Numbered from the stretch's first letter, positions 9,047 through 18,407 are shown. The stretch: 64,000 nucleotides of DNA from Verrucomicrobiaceae bacterium (GCA_027486585.1 JAIXOU010000027.1:92655-156654); one strand, 5' to 3'. Translations and numbers: made by a program. The notes: generated by a model not told the origin, from the sequence alone.

Positions 9047-10031
9047 AACCGATCACGCCCTTTCTCTCCTCAAACGCGCCCAGCAGCTCCGTCGTCTGGG
9101 TCATGCCTACATGATCACTGGCCCCCGCGGCACCGATTTAGAAGGCTTTGCCACAAAAGTACTCAGCCTTATCAGCCCTGCCAGACACTCGACTCTGGAA
9201 GATTGGGCTCAGGAAGGAGCCGTCATCCTGCGCCCTCAAAGTAAATCACGCCGCATCACCATCGGCGACGACGCCAGTGAAGTTGGCACCATCCGCTATC
9301 TCGAGCGCATGATCCACCGCACCACGGGGCCCAGCGGTTTTAAACTTGGCATCATCGTCGATGCCGAACGCATGAACGTACAGGCGCAGAATGCCTTTTT
9401 AAAAACACTCGAAGAGCCACCTGATCGTACCCTGCTGCTACTGCTCACCTCGCAGCCCGGCCAACTCCTCACGACAATCCTCTCACGCGTCATCGAGATC
9501 CCGCTACTGCCGCCGGCCGAGGCTCGGAAGTTTGATGAACATGAGCAAAAGCTCCTTACCGTCCTCCAGCAGCTCGCCACCCGCGCCAGCGGCAGCATCT
9601 CAGCCGCCTTGGCCCTGAAGGCAGACTTTCAGGCCATCATCGATGCCCTTTACGATGAGATCAAAGAGGAGCAGGAAGCGGAGTTTGAGAAAGAGCAGGA
9701 CCACTACAAACAAACCACAGACGGCTCATGGCTCAAACAGCGTGAAGAAGAAGTCACCGCTCAGATCGAAGCAGCCTACCTCCAGCGTCGGGACGCCCTC
9801 ATGGATCTCATGCTCGCATGGATGGGCGACATCGCTCGTCAGCAGGTGGGCGCAGAACATCTCGATCTCAGCCAGTATCGGGAAGCTACCGCACAGCTAG
9901 CCCAACGTTGGTCCCCAGAAGACACCGCCAAGCGCATCCGCTACCTCCGTCAGCTTGACCAGCATCTACACACCAACGTCAATGAAGGCCTAGCACTTGA
10001 AGTCGCCTTCATTCAGGCCTTTGGGCGTTGA
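9036..10031 (+). CDS. holB: DNA polymerase III delta-prime-like subunit (clamp loader)
   Basis: A 331-residue AAA+ family clamp-loader subunit. The signature AQNAFLKTLEEPP (about residues 123-135) and the following LLLLTSQPGQLLTTILSRV stretch are those of delta-prime/gamma proteins. Walker A is degenerate (GPRGTDLEG instead of GxxGxGKT), as expected for the ATP-inactive delta-prime subunit. The SRC-type motif is SRV here. A long acidic/charged helical insertion (about 205-245) is predicted to be coiled. It overlaps tmk, which supports the assignment. The C-terminal part is divergent. Confidence 0.9.
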   Translation: MPFKTDHALSLLKRAQQLRRLGHAYMITGPRGTDLEGFATKVLSLISPARHSTLEDWAQEGAVILRPQSKSRRITIGDDASEVGTIRYLERMIHRTTGPSGFKLGIIVDAERMNVQAQNAFLKTLEEPPDRTLLLLLTSQPGQLLTTILSRVIEIPLLPPAEARKFDEHEQKLLTVLQQLATRASGSISAALALKADFQAIIDALYDEIKEEQEAEFEKEQDHYKQTTDGSWLKQREEEVTAQIEAAYLQRRDALMDLMLAWMGDIARQQVGAEHLDLSQYREATAQLAQRWSPEDTAKRIRYLRQLDQHLHTNVNEGLALEVAFIQAFGR

Positions 10032-10216
10032 AGAGGCATGACCGGTAATATTCACCTCAAGGTTGGGGGGCGGAAGACCTTTGAGTAGCGCCAGCCCACT
10101 CCTGATTCTAGCAGTCAAAGCGCGAAAGGTTCATCATCCCGCGTCGTCATCCGCCTCTTATCGTATCGACGCTCCACGTGTGATCTGAGGAACCGCAGAA
10201 ACACTTAGCGAAACCT

Positions 10217-13003
10217 TTACCAACTCACACGGAAGCCTGCGAGCAGGGTTTGGCTTTCGTAATTGCGGCGGAACAGCTGTGCCTGATAGGCGAGGTAGAT
10301 GGCGTAACGATTCCAGGCGACATTAATACCTGCAGTGACGAGCGCGCTGTCGCGTCCGATAGATGGGCCATATACGGTAAAGGGACTGCCAGCGCCATTA
10401 GCGAAACTTGAACTCATAGCGAGCGCGTTATCCAGGAACTCATGTTGCCATTGCAGACTAAGGGATGGGGTGACTAGGGCATCGCCACAGCGGGTCGTGT
10501 AAGCGGCACGCAGACCAATGCGTGATCGTAACGAACTCTGATTCTGTGAGTCGAAGCTCAGTGGTTGCAGTGAATCAGATTCATTAAAGCCGTCGATGCT
10601 GACGGCGCTATAAAGCAGAGAAGCCATGGGGGTGAGGGTCCATTGATCCATGTAGATGTCATAACCCGTACCGAGGTAGGCATCGAAACTCGAACTGCTG
10701 GTGCTGCCTTTAGCGATACCTCCCAGTGCGCCACGTTCAGTGTCGTAGTTGTTGTAGCTGCCGCCTACCATGAACTCGGTGTAAAAGGAACCTCTTTGGT
10801 ACATAGCATAGACGGCTGAGCGCACGCCATCAGCCGAGAGAGAACCACCGCCCGTAAGATCGCTGCTGGATCGAGCATAACCTAGAGTAACACCAAGCAC
10901 CCAATGCTCATCCAAACGCACATCGACACCGATGGTGCTACCGACCGACTGCACATCAAAACCATTGGCATTCGAGGTATCTCCGAGGCTGGCGTATTGG
11001 CCTGTCGCATTGGCAAAGAAGCCATAGCGGCTGTCATCAGGTGAGATCGTTGGAGAAATCGAACCGCCAAGCACAACATCTTTACCGCTGGTGTAAGCAG
11101 GGGCTTGGCTCCGCCCCACATTGCGGATGGAAGCCAGACGCTGCTGCACGCTGAGCACTTCAGTATCGAGCTGGGCAAAGGAGATGCTGTAGATGGCCGT
11201 CAGCTCTTCTGGAGCGATTTTGTCGAGCTGATGAGGCACGGCGTTGATGTTAAGATTGTTGAGGTAATTCAGCACCGCCGTCTGCCGCACATCAGTCAAA
11301 GCAGAATCCAACGCGCCAGCCGTGGCTGTTTGATTCGGCGTGAGCGGGATGGGGCTCAGCGCATTTTGAAAACTGTTCTGCACGGCATTCACCACAACAG
11401 TCGTCGGTGAGTAAACGACGACAAGTTTCACTAAAGTGCCAGGGCCGGCGAAGGGATTGATTACCGTGGCGAAAGGGGCTGTGACACTGCCTGCATGAAT
11501 GATGTCAAAGCTGCTACCCAAGGCAGGGCGTGCTCCACCAGGTGTCGTTATTTGCAGGGCACCGCCCAGATTAGCCGCTCCGCTGATGATCAACTGATCA
11601 TGGTTAGCTGGAGTCACAAGCTGCGTGACGAGCAGACCGCTGCCGCCCTGCGTATAGCTACCGACAATGTTAAGTGCACCCACCGCATTGCCTGGATTGA
11701 CGGCTCCATTGTTGACCACTGATCCGGTGATGCTGCCAGTGCCATTGAGATTGCCACCGAGCGCGACATTGACCAAGGGTGAAACGAGGGATCCGGTCAT
11801 GAAGAGCGTGCCGCTGTTGATGTTCACTGGACCTGTAACGTTGGCAATGCCCGATAGTCCGAGCGTACCCGCACCAGTCTTGGTCAGGCTACTTGTGCTA
11901 GCGACGCTCCCACTGAAGAGTGCTCCGGCAGTGTTACTCACATTCACTGTGGGTATCGCGCCAGTGAAAGCCAAATTGCTGGTGACCGTGAACAAGCCAG
12001 CACCGCTATTAACACTGATAGCAGCATTGCCACCGATGCTCAGTGTATTGGCTCCGGCAATGGTCACTGCTGCCGTGTCATTGATCGTGAGAGTGTTAAT
12101 CGCGAAATTGGCACCGAGGGTGGTGCTTTGATTGGCCGCGCCCGTGGCGGAAAAGGAAATGTCATCCGCCACCGAGGGAATGAGGCCCGCCGCACTACCC
12201 ACCGAGTCGCTGGCCCAATTTCCAACCGAGGTCCATTGCCCATTCATCGTCCCCAGCCAATGTGTCGGCCCGATCAGAAGTGGCACGATGTTGATGGCGT
12301 TATTATCCATCGTCACCGCGCCATTCAAGGCCAGAGCACGTCCATCCATACTGGCTCCTGTATTCAGCGTGATGGAAGTAGCCGCCATGATCGTGCCCGA
12401 AAAAGCCGAGTTCACCCCGATAGTAGCAGAACTGCCGACCTGCCAGAAGATGTTCCCCGGTTGTGCACCATTGATCAGATTGATCATGCTGCCGACCGAA
12501 GTGATAAGGGTGGATCCAGCCTGAAAAATCCAGACGGCATTCGGGTTGCCCAGCGCATCCAGCGTCAAGGTGCCCTTGATCCCAAAGGACGAAGTGTCCG
12601 TGTGTACGCCGGGCGCAAGGGTGAGTCCGCCGAGATCAAAGATTGGGGCATAGCTGATCGTCGGCAGTCGGCCTGCAGCGTCATTGTAAGCAATGAGTAG
12701 ATCGCTTTTCCCGACTAGGGTGACGCCATCTCCCGCATGATTAGTCCCCGTCTGGATTACTGTGCCAAAGCCAGTGATAGTTGAGGTCGGTAAGCTTCCC
12801 ACATCTCCGATGATGGTGGTCGCTCCTGTGTTTGTAATCCCCGAGCCTGCTAGAACGCCGAAATCAAAAGCCTGCCCCAGATTGATGGGAGCCTCCGTGC
12901 CCGCCAATTCGAAGTCGGTGAGTGCTGTGACAAAAAGGATGCAGCACCAGCAGGTTTTCCGCGTGATTTTCGACAATGATTTCAGGAAAAGGGAGCTATT
13001 CAT
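10217..13003 (-). CDS. Autotransporter with DUF3494 ice-binding-like domain and C-terminal beta-barrel
   Basis: A 928-residue type V secretion protein. Order: signal peptide (about 1-36); a DUF3494 (ice-binding-like) domain at about 37-240, with NLGQAFDFGVLAGSGITNTG, then a repeat of short Thr/Gly-rich beta turns and the closing AMDNNAIN-type strand; a Gly/Asn/Thr-rich passenger with autotransporter-associated repeats (about 250-560); a linker; and an autotransporter barrel at about 640-928 that ends in Trp, as outer-membrane proteins do (last residues AGFRVSW). The barrel exports the passenger to the surface. DUF3494 domains are found in ice-binding proteins and surface adhesins, but ice binding is not shown here. 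It has its own promoter region and no operon partner. Confidence 0.88.
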   Translation of the reverse strand: MNSSLFLKSLSKITRKTCWCCILFVTALTDFELAGTEAPINLGQAFDFGVLAGSGITNTGATTIIGDVGSLPTSTITGFGTVIQTGTNHAGDGVTLVGKSDLLIAYNDAAGRLPTISYAPIFDLGGLTLAPGVHTDTSSFGIKGTLTLDALGNPNAVWIFQAGSTLITSVGSMINLINGAQPGNIFWQVGSSATIGVNSAFSGTIMAATSITLNTGASMDGRALALNGAVTMDNNAINIVPLLIGPTHWLGTMNGQWTSVGNWASDSVGSAAGLIPSVADDISFSATGAANQSTTLGANFAINTLTINDTAAVTIAGANTLSIGGNAAISVNSGAGLFTVTSNLAFTGAIPTVNVSNTAGALFSGSVASTSSLTKTGAGTLGLSGIANVTGPVNINSGTLFMTGSLVSPLVNVALGGNLNGTGSITGSVVNNGAVNPGNAVGALNIVGSYTQGGSGLLVTQLVTPANHDQLIISGAANLGGALQITTPGGARPALGSSFDIIHAGSVTAPFATVINPFAGPGTLVKLVVVYSPTTVVVNAVQNSFQNALSPIPLTPNQTATAGALDSALTDVRQTAVLNYLNNLNINAVPHQLDKIAPEELTAIYSISFAQLDTEVLSVQQRLASIRNVGRSQAPAYTSGKDVVLGGSISPTISPDDSRYGFFANATGQYASLGDTSNANGFDVQSVGSTIGVDVRLDEHWVLGVTLGYARSSSDLTGGGSLSADGVRSAVYAMYQRGSFYTEFMVGGSYNNYDTERGALGGIAKGSTSSSSFDAYLGTGYDIYMDQWTLTPMASLLYSAVSIDGFNESDSLQPLSFDSQNQSSLRSRIGLRAAYTTRCGDALVTPSLSLQWQHEFLDNALAMSSSFANGAGSPFTVYGPSIGRDSALVTAGINVAWNRYAIYLAYQAQLFRRNYESQTLLAGFRVSW

Positions 13004-13255
13004 GGGTCGGTCAGAGGAGTTGTGGTTTACCGTCCTAGAACTCTACCCCTCCCGAAACTTTGTTATCTATGGGTCAATCCCCCATGTTCTTTGCTCAAGA
13101 GAGGAATTGCGGTGAAGGTTGTCAATCGGGTGTGAAACGTCTCACCTGCACAACCATTCCAGGAGCGCAAAGAGGGATGAGCTCCAAGACAAAATAAAAG
13201 TGGTCAATTGCAAACAGGCTGAATAACCTGGTAAGGGGACCGTCCTACTGATGCC

Positions 13256-13495
13256 ATGAAAAAGCATCTTCAGAACACCGTCTTTGCCCTTCTCCTCCTG
13301 AGCTTTGGCTCTAGTTGCACTACCGCCTATGATCAATATGGCCGACCACGCCAAGTCGTAGAACCAGGCGCAGCCTTAATCGGTGCCGCTGCGGTCGGTC
13401 TTATTGCCTACAGCCTTGCCAACAACAACAACGGTCGCCGCTATCAACGCAATCACCACCATTCCGGCTATTACAACCGGAACCAGTGCTATTAA
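13256..13495 (+). CDS. Small lipoprotein, glycine/asparagine-rich
   Basis: A 79-residue protein with a signal peptide and lipobox (FGSSC, cysteine at 21), so it is likely anchored in a membrane. A short alanine/glycine hydrophobic stretch (about 40-54) follows, and then an Asn/His/Tyr/Arg-rich tail, with a histidine run (HHH). Function unknown. It resembles the larger glycine-zipper lipoprotein after nuoF in its lipobox and hydrophobic segment. The opposite-strand reading frame here is not supported. Confidence 0.7.
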   Translation: MKKHLQNTVFALLLLSFGSSCTTAYDQYGRPRQVVEPGAALIGAAAVGLIAYSLANNNNGRRYQRNHHHSGYYNRNQCY

Positions 13496-13634
13496 TTAAC
13501 AACCACGTTTTGAGTCAAATCCTCGGAAAAGGTACTTTTGCGCCCCCCTGAGTCAAAAAAGTCGAGGTTTCTTTGCTTGTGAAATTTTTCACAAAGCCAC
13601 TTGCCCGTCTCTATCGTAGTTGGATACTAAACCC

Positions 13635-15026
13635 ATGGCAGTCCAGTACCTCCCCGGCAAAGAGCCCCATTCCCGCGAAAAGCGTCTGATCTTCAAAAAC
13701 ATCGACCGTGTCGGTTACGACCCGTCCATCGAATGCTACCTGAAGGACGGTGGTTATGAGCAGATGAAGGCTGCACTGAAGATGGAGAAAAGTGCCATCA
13801 TCAACGAAGTCAAAGCTAGCGGCCTGCGTGGTCGTGGCGGCGCAGGCTTCCCTACTGGCGTGAAGTGGGGTTTCATCCCGCCTACCAATACCAAGCCTGT
13901 CTACCTGATCTGCAATGCCGATGAATCGGAGCCAGGCACTTTCAAAGATCGCTACATCCTGCATCAGGATCCACATCAGCTCATTGAAGGCATGGCCATC
14001 GCCTGCTTTGCGGTAAATGCCAAGCTAGCGTACATTTACATTCGCGAGGAATTCCCGCACGCGGCGAAGATCGTCGAAAAAGCCATCGCCGAAGCCAAGG
14101 CCAACGGCTTCCTCGGCAAAAACATCCTCGGAACTGGCTTTGATTGTGAGATCTACGTGCATCGCGGTGCAGGTGCCTACATTTGCGGAGAAGAGACAGG
14201 CTTGATTGAATCACTGGAAGGCAAGCGCCCTTACCCGCGCATCAAGCCTCCTTACTTCCCTGCTGCCCTCGGCCTCTACATGAGTCCGACTATCGTTAAC
14301 AATGTTGAGTCTCTTTGCCATGTGAAGCACATCATCCAGATGAGTGGTGCGGAATATGCCAAACTCGGCACGCCAAACAACACAGGCACACGCATCCTTT
14401 GCGTGAGTGGAGACGTCGTCAATCCAGGTTACTACGAGGTTGAAGTGGGCAAAGTCACCATGGGTGAAGTCATCAACGTTCTTTGTGGCGGACTCAAACC
14501 AGGGCGCAAACTGAAGGCAATCATTCCTGGCGGTAGTTCATCCAAAGTGTTACGTGCAGACGAAACCTATAAACTCAAAGATGGCCGTGAGATCGGCATC
14601 ATGGACATCCCCATGGACTTTGACACCATGGCGCAATGCGGAACCATGGCCGGCTCGGGAGGCGTCATCATTATGGATGACAGTCGCAGCATGACTTGGG
14701 TCATCAATAACCTGAACAATTTCTACGCCCACGAAAGCTGTGGTCAGTGCACCCCTTGCCGCGAAGGCAGCCTGTGGATGAAAAAGATCAGCGACCGTAT
14801 CGTCGGCGGCACGGCCAGCCCAGATGACGTGGATACCCTGGAAACTGTGGCGAATCAGATCGAAGGCAAAACCATCTGCGCCTTTGGCGAAGCCGCTTCC
14901 TGGCCGACTCAAAGCTTCATCAAGAAGTTCCGCGATGAACTCAAAGGGGACTGCAAAACTGAACTGACCGGAAAAATTGTCTCCGACGAAGGACTCGTTG
15001 CCTCCGCTAAGCTCGTGAAAGCTTGA
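13635..15026 (+). CDS. nuoF: NADH-quinone oxidoreductase subunit F (NADH/FMN-binding)
   Basis: The NADH-oxidising flavin subunit of respiratory complex I. It has the nucleotide/FMN-binding glycine-rich loops (GRGGAGFPTGVKWGF, about residue 65), the FMN-binding region with ADESEPGTFKDR, and the cysteine motif for the N3 [4Fe-4S] cluster, ESCGQCTPCREG (about 366-377), with a fourth cysteine near 415. Length is normal. ATG at 13635 is chosen over an upstream TTG that gives five extra residues. Unusually, nuoE and nuoG are not adjacent; a rho-independent terminator follows directly. It could also serve a NAD-reducing hydrogenase or formate dehydrogenase, but complex I is the simplest reading. Confidence 0.93.
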   Translation: MAVQYLPGKEPHSREKRLIFKNIDRVGYDPSIECYLKDGGYEQMKAALKMEKSAIINEVKASGLRGRGGAGFPTGVKWGFIPPTNTKPVYLICNADESEPGTFKDRYILHQDPHQLIEGMAIACFAVNAKLAYIYIREEFPHAAKIVEKAIAEAKANGFLGKNILGTGFDCEIYVHRGAGAYICGEETGLIESLEGKRPYPRIKPPYFPAALGLYMSPTIVNNVESLCHVKHIIQMSGAEYAKLGTPNNTGTRILCVSGDVVNPGYYEVEVGKVTMGEVINVLCGGLKPGRKLKAIIPGGSSSKVLRADETYKLKDGREIGIMDIPMDFDTMAQCGTMAGSGGVIIMDDSRSMTWVINNLNNFYAHESCGQCTPCREGSLWMKKISDRIVGGTASPDDVDTLETVANQIEGKTICAFGEAASWPTQSFIKKFRDELKGDCKTELTGKIVSDEGLVASAKLVKA

Positions 15027-15043
15027 GTTTTGTGATCAGTGGC

Positions 15044-15068
15044 CGCCCATCTTCAGGATGGGCGTTTT
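15044..15068 (+). terminator. Rho-independent terminator of nuoF
   Basis: An 8-bp perfect stem (15044-15051 with 15057-15064), five-base loop, and then four T. It starts 18 bases after the nuoF stop. The short T-run is a weak point, but more T follow within 15 bases. Confidence 0.8.
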
Positions 15069-15181
15069 GGCGGCTCTTTTTAGGAGGCACAAAAAAAAAT
15101 GCTTTTTGAATGAATGATTCTGTCAGACTCGCGTCTGAGAGTTTGCTGATATTGAGGCAGCCTATCCAAACAAAAAACATC

Positions 15182-15688
15182 ATGAAAACATCCCTTCGTC
15201 ATCTGGCTACTGTCGGTGTCCTTGGTATCGCCCTGACTTTCACCTCCTGCGTGAGCCCCTACTATGATGGCGGGTATTACGGTGGCCCCGGTCCAGGCCA
15301 ACAGCGTGGCACGGTCGTTGGCGCTCTAGGTGGTGGCGCGGTCGGTGGGATCATTGGCAATCAGAGCGGTCGTGGTCTTGAAGGTGCCGCCATCGGCGCT
15401 CTTCTAGGCGGTTTGGCAGGATCTACGCTCGGTGCTAGTAACGATCAGCGCTATTACGGCAACAATGTCGGCTATTTTGGTCGTCCAGCTCCAGTCATGT
15501 ATCGCCGTGTTGGTTATGGTTACGGAGGCCCCATCGGCTACGGCAATCCTTGCTATGGTGGCCGCTCCAGCTTTACCAGCATCTCCGTTGGCTCTGGTTT
15601 CGGTGGTGGCTGCGGTCCGCGCGGTTTCGGTGGAGGCCCCTTCATTGGAGGCGGATTCAACCGTGGCTTAGGCAACTCCTGCTGGTAA
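15182..15688 (+). CDS. Glycine-zipper lipoprotein
   Basis: About 168 residues from ATG 15182, where a signal peptide with lipobox (FTSC) starts; the open frame extends 24 codons upstream into a non-coding-like stretch. It carries a glycine-zipper segment with GALGGGAVGGIIGNQ and GALLGGLAGSTLGA (two short GxxxG-rich hydrophobic stretches, like the Gly-zipper 2TM domain of outer-membrane lipoproteins of the SlyB/YMGG type), followed by a Tyr/Gly/Cys-rich low-complexity tail. Role in envelope stability is inferred from relatives. A strong terminator follows. Confidence 0.8.
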   Translation: MKTSLRHLATVGVLGIALTFTSCVSPYYDGGYYGGPGPGQQRGTVVGALGGGAVGGIIGNQSGRGLEGAAIGALLGGLAGSTLGASNDQRYYGNNVGYFGRPAPVMYRRVGYGYGGPIGYGNPCYGGRSSFTSISVGSGFGGGCGPRGFGGGPFIGGGFNRGLGNSCW

Positions 15689-15712
15689 AACTTAAACCCA
15701 CAAACTCAGTGA

Positions 15713-15740
15713 AGCCCGGTCAAATCGACCGGGCTTTTTT
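15713..15740 (+). terminator. Rho-independent terminator overlapping the end of the SWIM gene
   Basis: A 9-bp perfect GC-rich stem (15713-15721 with 15727-15735), five-base loop AAATC, then a run of T ending at 15740. It ends transcription of the glycine-zipper lipoprotein gene. The same bases hold the last codons and the stop (15720-15722) of the opposite-strand SWIM gene. On that strand no T-run follows the stem, so it acts in one direction. Confidence 0.9.
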
Positions 15741-16565
15741 ATGGGCTAATTTCTTGGCAGGTAGCTTTGAAACGCGCGCTTTCTTTTCAGCCGGCTTCTT
15801 GGTGGTCACTTTGTTCGAAGGTGCCTTCTTTTTCTCCGGCATAGGAGGCAGTAGCTCCTCAGAAGGCAGTTCGCCTAAATCAATGCCAAACAGAGCCGAA
15901 AGATCCGTGTCTCCGAGTTCAGTGCCGGTATCGAGATCGCCCATCGTTATGGAACTGGCATTGGCTAAAAGCTCAGCCTGATCGACCCCGCGCAAAGTAA
16001 ATAGAAGCTCTGGCTTGCTATCCAGCATCACTCCGACGCCATACAGGATGGCGGAGACGTGCTTACACATGTCCGCATAATCCGGGCAGGAACAGTCAAA
16101 GCGGATCTCCTTGGGCTTGGGGAAAAGGCCGTCTTGCGGATCTGTCAGCACTTTCATCAGCCCATCACCGAGCTTGCCAGAAAGTAGATCCAGCATGGAA
16201 CTAACCTGCCCAGCACTGGATTGGACGATTTCATGCCATTGCTGATCAGGCAAGGGCTTAATGCTGACGCTGGCATCATAGAGCTCTGATCCGGCGACAA
16301 CAGCACTGAGCTTTCCTGGGGTGATTTCCAAGTTATACACTTTCCCCTGACGGAGATAGCTGCGCCCGCGTGGCAGGCGAGATTCATATTGCTGATAGGA
16401 CTCAAGATTTCGACACCAGGCCTGCCCCCAAAAAGTCGTGCAAAGCTTCTTTTGACCTTCTGGTGCTGATAGCACCTCAAAGCGTTCCCCACGTTTCACC
16501 CGCTTAGCGATCTCACGTTCAAGACGCTTTTTCTGTTCTTTGACATCTTCGTAGGACCACCACAT
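15720..16565 (-). CDS. SWIM zinc-finger protein with lysine-rich tail
   Basis: A 281-residue protein with a SWIM zinc finger, CSCPDYADMCKH (CxC then CxH, about residues 154-165). The region in front (WGQAWCRNLESYQQYESRL.RGRSYLRQGKVYNLEI) is the usual N-terminal part of the bacterial SWIM family that is often next to an SNF2/RapA-type helicase gene; none is next to it here. The last 40 residues are rich in lysine and alanine, likely nucleic-acid-binding. It is the last gene of a three-gene operon (18407 to 15720, gaps of 12 and 21 bases), with a DciA-like protein first and a DUF2868-like membrane protein between. DNA-related role is inferred from the fold. Confidence 0.85.
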   Translation of the reverse strand: MWWSYEDVKEQKKRLEREIAKRVKRGERFEVLSAPEGQKKLCTTFWGQAWCRNLESYQQYESRLPRGRSYLRQGKVYNLEITPGKLSAVVAGSELYDASVSIKPLPDQQWHEIVQSSAGQVSSMLDLLSGKLGDGLMKVLTDPQDGLFPKPKEIRFDCSCPDYADMCKHVSAILYGVGVMLDSKPELLFTLRGVDQAELLANASSITMGDLDTGTELGDTDLSALFGIDLGELPSEELLPPMPEKKKAPSNKVTTKKPAEKKARVSKLPAKKLAHKKARSI

Positions 16566-16586
16566 AAGCTCTATGAAAGATGAAAG

Positions 16587-18017
16587 TTAAATCCCTGCTC
16601 GACGAGCGGCGATGATGATCTCTTGTGCTGCGCCTTGCAGCATTTCAGTCCAAAGTTTTTCACGACCAGCCAGCTTGTCTGGAGACCAGCGATTGCCAAT
16701 ACTGGTGGCGTCTAACAGCACTATGAGTTCGGCATCACGCTGGCTGCTACTCAGGACTTGCTTCACATCCAGCACAAAACGACGCTGCACCTCCAATTCA
16801 GGGGTTGTCGCTAGATTAAAAACGACAAAGACTCGCGGATGAGCGGGCTTCCATTCAGCGACAAAATCATCTTCATCCCCCAAAGGCACGGGGATCATTT
16901 CCGTCTCAATCATTCGCCCAAAGCGGTCCCGAACGCCGCGAGTCCAAACTTCACGATGAATGGGTGTGGCATCTGTGGCATGAATGAGCACGGTGATGAC
17001 TTCCTGACCACCTTCGACACTACGTAGAGTGCGGATGAGATAAGTTTTCCATCCCAGTAAGCGCATCCTTTTTAACATGACCGCATGAGCGCGCCAGACG
17101 CTCAAGACAGCCAATAAAAGCCGTGGCACGATGACGAGTAAAAAAAGCGTACCTGCATAAAGGTGAATCCACGGCAGAGCAGGCGCAGAAGAGGCAACCA
17201 GGCCCTGAGTACGGCGCATTTTGGGTAGCAGCTCCAAAGGCAATGGTAAGTGCAGCGCTGTGGAGGCTGGATTAAAGAGTTTACCAAAGAAACTCTGCGC
17301 CTGCTGGTCAGAAAGCAAGGTGCTTTCCCAGACAGCGCGATACTCCTTTGACCAACCATGAGCATACAGGCCGACAGCACTGCCCAAAGCCAACATCGCA
17401 GCCCCCACGTGCAACCAGGCTCGGAAACGTCGCTGCCAGCGCTCCAAGGCCGGCGCATCAGCTAGTTGAGAAAAGCGCTGATCCACAGACATTCCAGTGG
17501 GCACGTCCCCTTCCCCACTGCGGTCCGCGGGATTCGGACTCAGACGACGCGCCAGCCATTCAAGCATGGGGCTACGTCCTTCCGATTTCAGCTCAAGAAC
17601 CAAGGCCGCCGCCATGATCACCCCATTCCAAGCCAAGACACCGACCAATGGAAGAGCTAAAAGATTAAACTCAGCCTCCTGCCCTAACCCAGAAACGGCA
17701 TAGCCTAATAGGAGCGCTGCAATCCAGCCAGCAATCATCCATGCAGTTCGTCCTTGGACAACCGTGAGCCTTTCCATGACCCGAACAAGGGATCCGCTCC
17801 AGCCGATGACTTCCTGTTCAAGCTTGCGAGATCGACGCAATAAGAATGCCTCTTCACGGTTGCTAATGCGATCACTTTGAATCATTTCAGACGTCAGTCC
17901 CGCACAGCTGCGGCCCGTCGCTTCGCGACGCCGTTCTTCGGTCAAAAGAAGACCTTCGGTATCTCCTTCCTCGATTGCGCGCCAGCGCAGAATGGTCAGC
18001 CAGTCGTTCCAGTCCAT
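16587..18017 (-). CDS. DUF2868-like membrane protein
   Basis: A 476-residue protein with an Arg/Glu-rich N-terminal helix region (to about 85), two hydrophobic segments (about 92-110 and 118-142), a long cytoplasmic or periplasmic stretch, two more hydrophobic segments around residues 205-225 and 285-305, and a C-terminal domain of about 160 residues that reads like an a/b fold. The layout and the LLALPLVGVLAWNGVIM segment fit DUF2868, known next to or fused with DUF3482-type GTPases; no GTPase is seen nearby. Function unknown. Middle gene of the DciA-like/DUF2868/SWIM operon. Confidence 0.7.
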   Translation of the reverse strand: MDWNDWLTILRWRAIEEGDTEGLLLTEERRREATGRSCAGLTSEMIQSDRISNREEAFLLRRSRKLEQEVIGWSGSLVRVMERLTVVQGRTAWMIAGWIAALLLGYAVSGLGQEAEFNLLALPLVGVLAWNGVIMAAALVLELKSEGRSPMLEWLARRLSPNPADRSGEGDVPTGMSVDQRFSQLADAPALERWQRRFRAWLHVGAAMLALGSAVGLYAHGWSKEYRAVWESTLLSDQQAQSFFGKLFNPASTALHLPLPLELLPKMRRTQGLVASSAPALPWIHLYAGTLFLLVIVPRLLLAVLSVWRAHAVMLKRMRLLGWKTYLIRTLRSVEGGQEVITVLIHATDATPIHREVWTRGVRDRFGRMIETEMIPVPLGDEDDFVAEWKPAHPRVFVVFNLATTPELEVQRRFVLDVKQVLSSSQRDAELIVLLDATSIGNRWSPDKLAGREKLWTEMLQGAAQEIIIAARRAGI

Positions 18018-18029
18018 GTGCTTCAGGGA

Positions 18030-18407
18030 TCAGCCATGCTTCAGCCTGACATCTTTGATGCCAGCGCTTTTGAGTTGGGTTTGTAACTTCTTTAAAATGC
18101 GTGTCCGCTCCATGGCCAGAGCATGATGAACCGTTGGTTGAAGTACACGCACCATCAAAACTCCACGCAGGATGGAGTCGGGACGCGAATGCTGAAACAG
18201 GAAATCACCCACGATGTCACGCCAGGCAGCCAACACTTCCTCAAGCTTCATGCGGTCTGCAATGCCCGCTTGGGCAACGATCTTGCCCACCAGATCTGCC
18301 ACACTGAGCGCAGGCAGATCAATGATCGGCCCCTCATCCACACCACGCCAAGCAGACACCATCGCATGACGGCGGCGCTGGGCATAGGTGGGGATGCGAT
18401 TGGACAT
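18030..18407 (-). CDS. DciA-like protein (DUF721)
   Basis: A 125-residue protein. Its C-terminal 100 residues match the DUF721/DciA pattern: AWRDIVGDFLFQHSRPDSIL, then a strand with LMVRVLQPTVHHALAMER and a closing LKSAGIKDVRLKHG. DciA helps load the replicative helicase at initiation in bacteria that lack DnaC/DnaI. The N-terminal 35 residues are unique. First gene of a minus-strand operon; the assignment to helicase loading is by family only, since DUF721 proteins are diverse. Confidence 0.8.
   Translation of the reverse strand: MSNRIPTYAQRRRHAMVSAWRGVDEGPIIDLPALSVADLVGKIVAQAGIADRMKLEEVLAAWRDIVGDFLFQHSRPDSILRGVLMVRVLQPTVHHALAMERTRILKKLQTQLKSAGIKDVRLKHG

Noticed and set aside
9036..10031. 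Missing Walker A as a sign of a pseudogene
   Set aside because: Delta-prime subunits normally lack ATP-binding ability and the frame is intact and coupled to tmk.
10032..10216. Possible terminator hairpin after the delta-prime gene
   Set aside because: The stem is short with a bulge and there is no T-run.
11105..12700. Several plus-strand open frames of 75-190 residues
   Set aside because: All lie inside the autotransporter gene on the other strand, are Arg/Pro/Leu-rich and have no motif.
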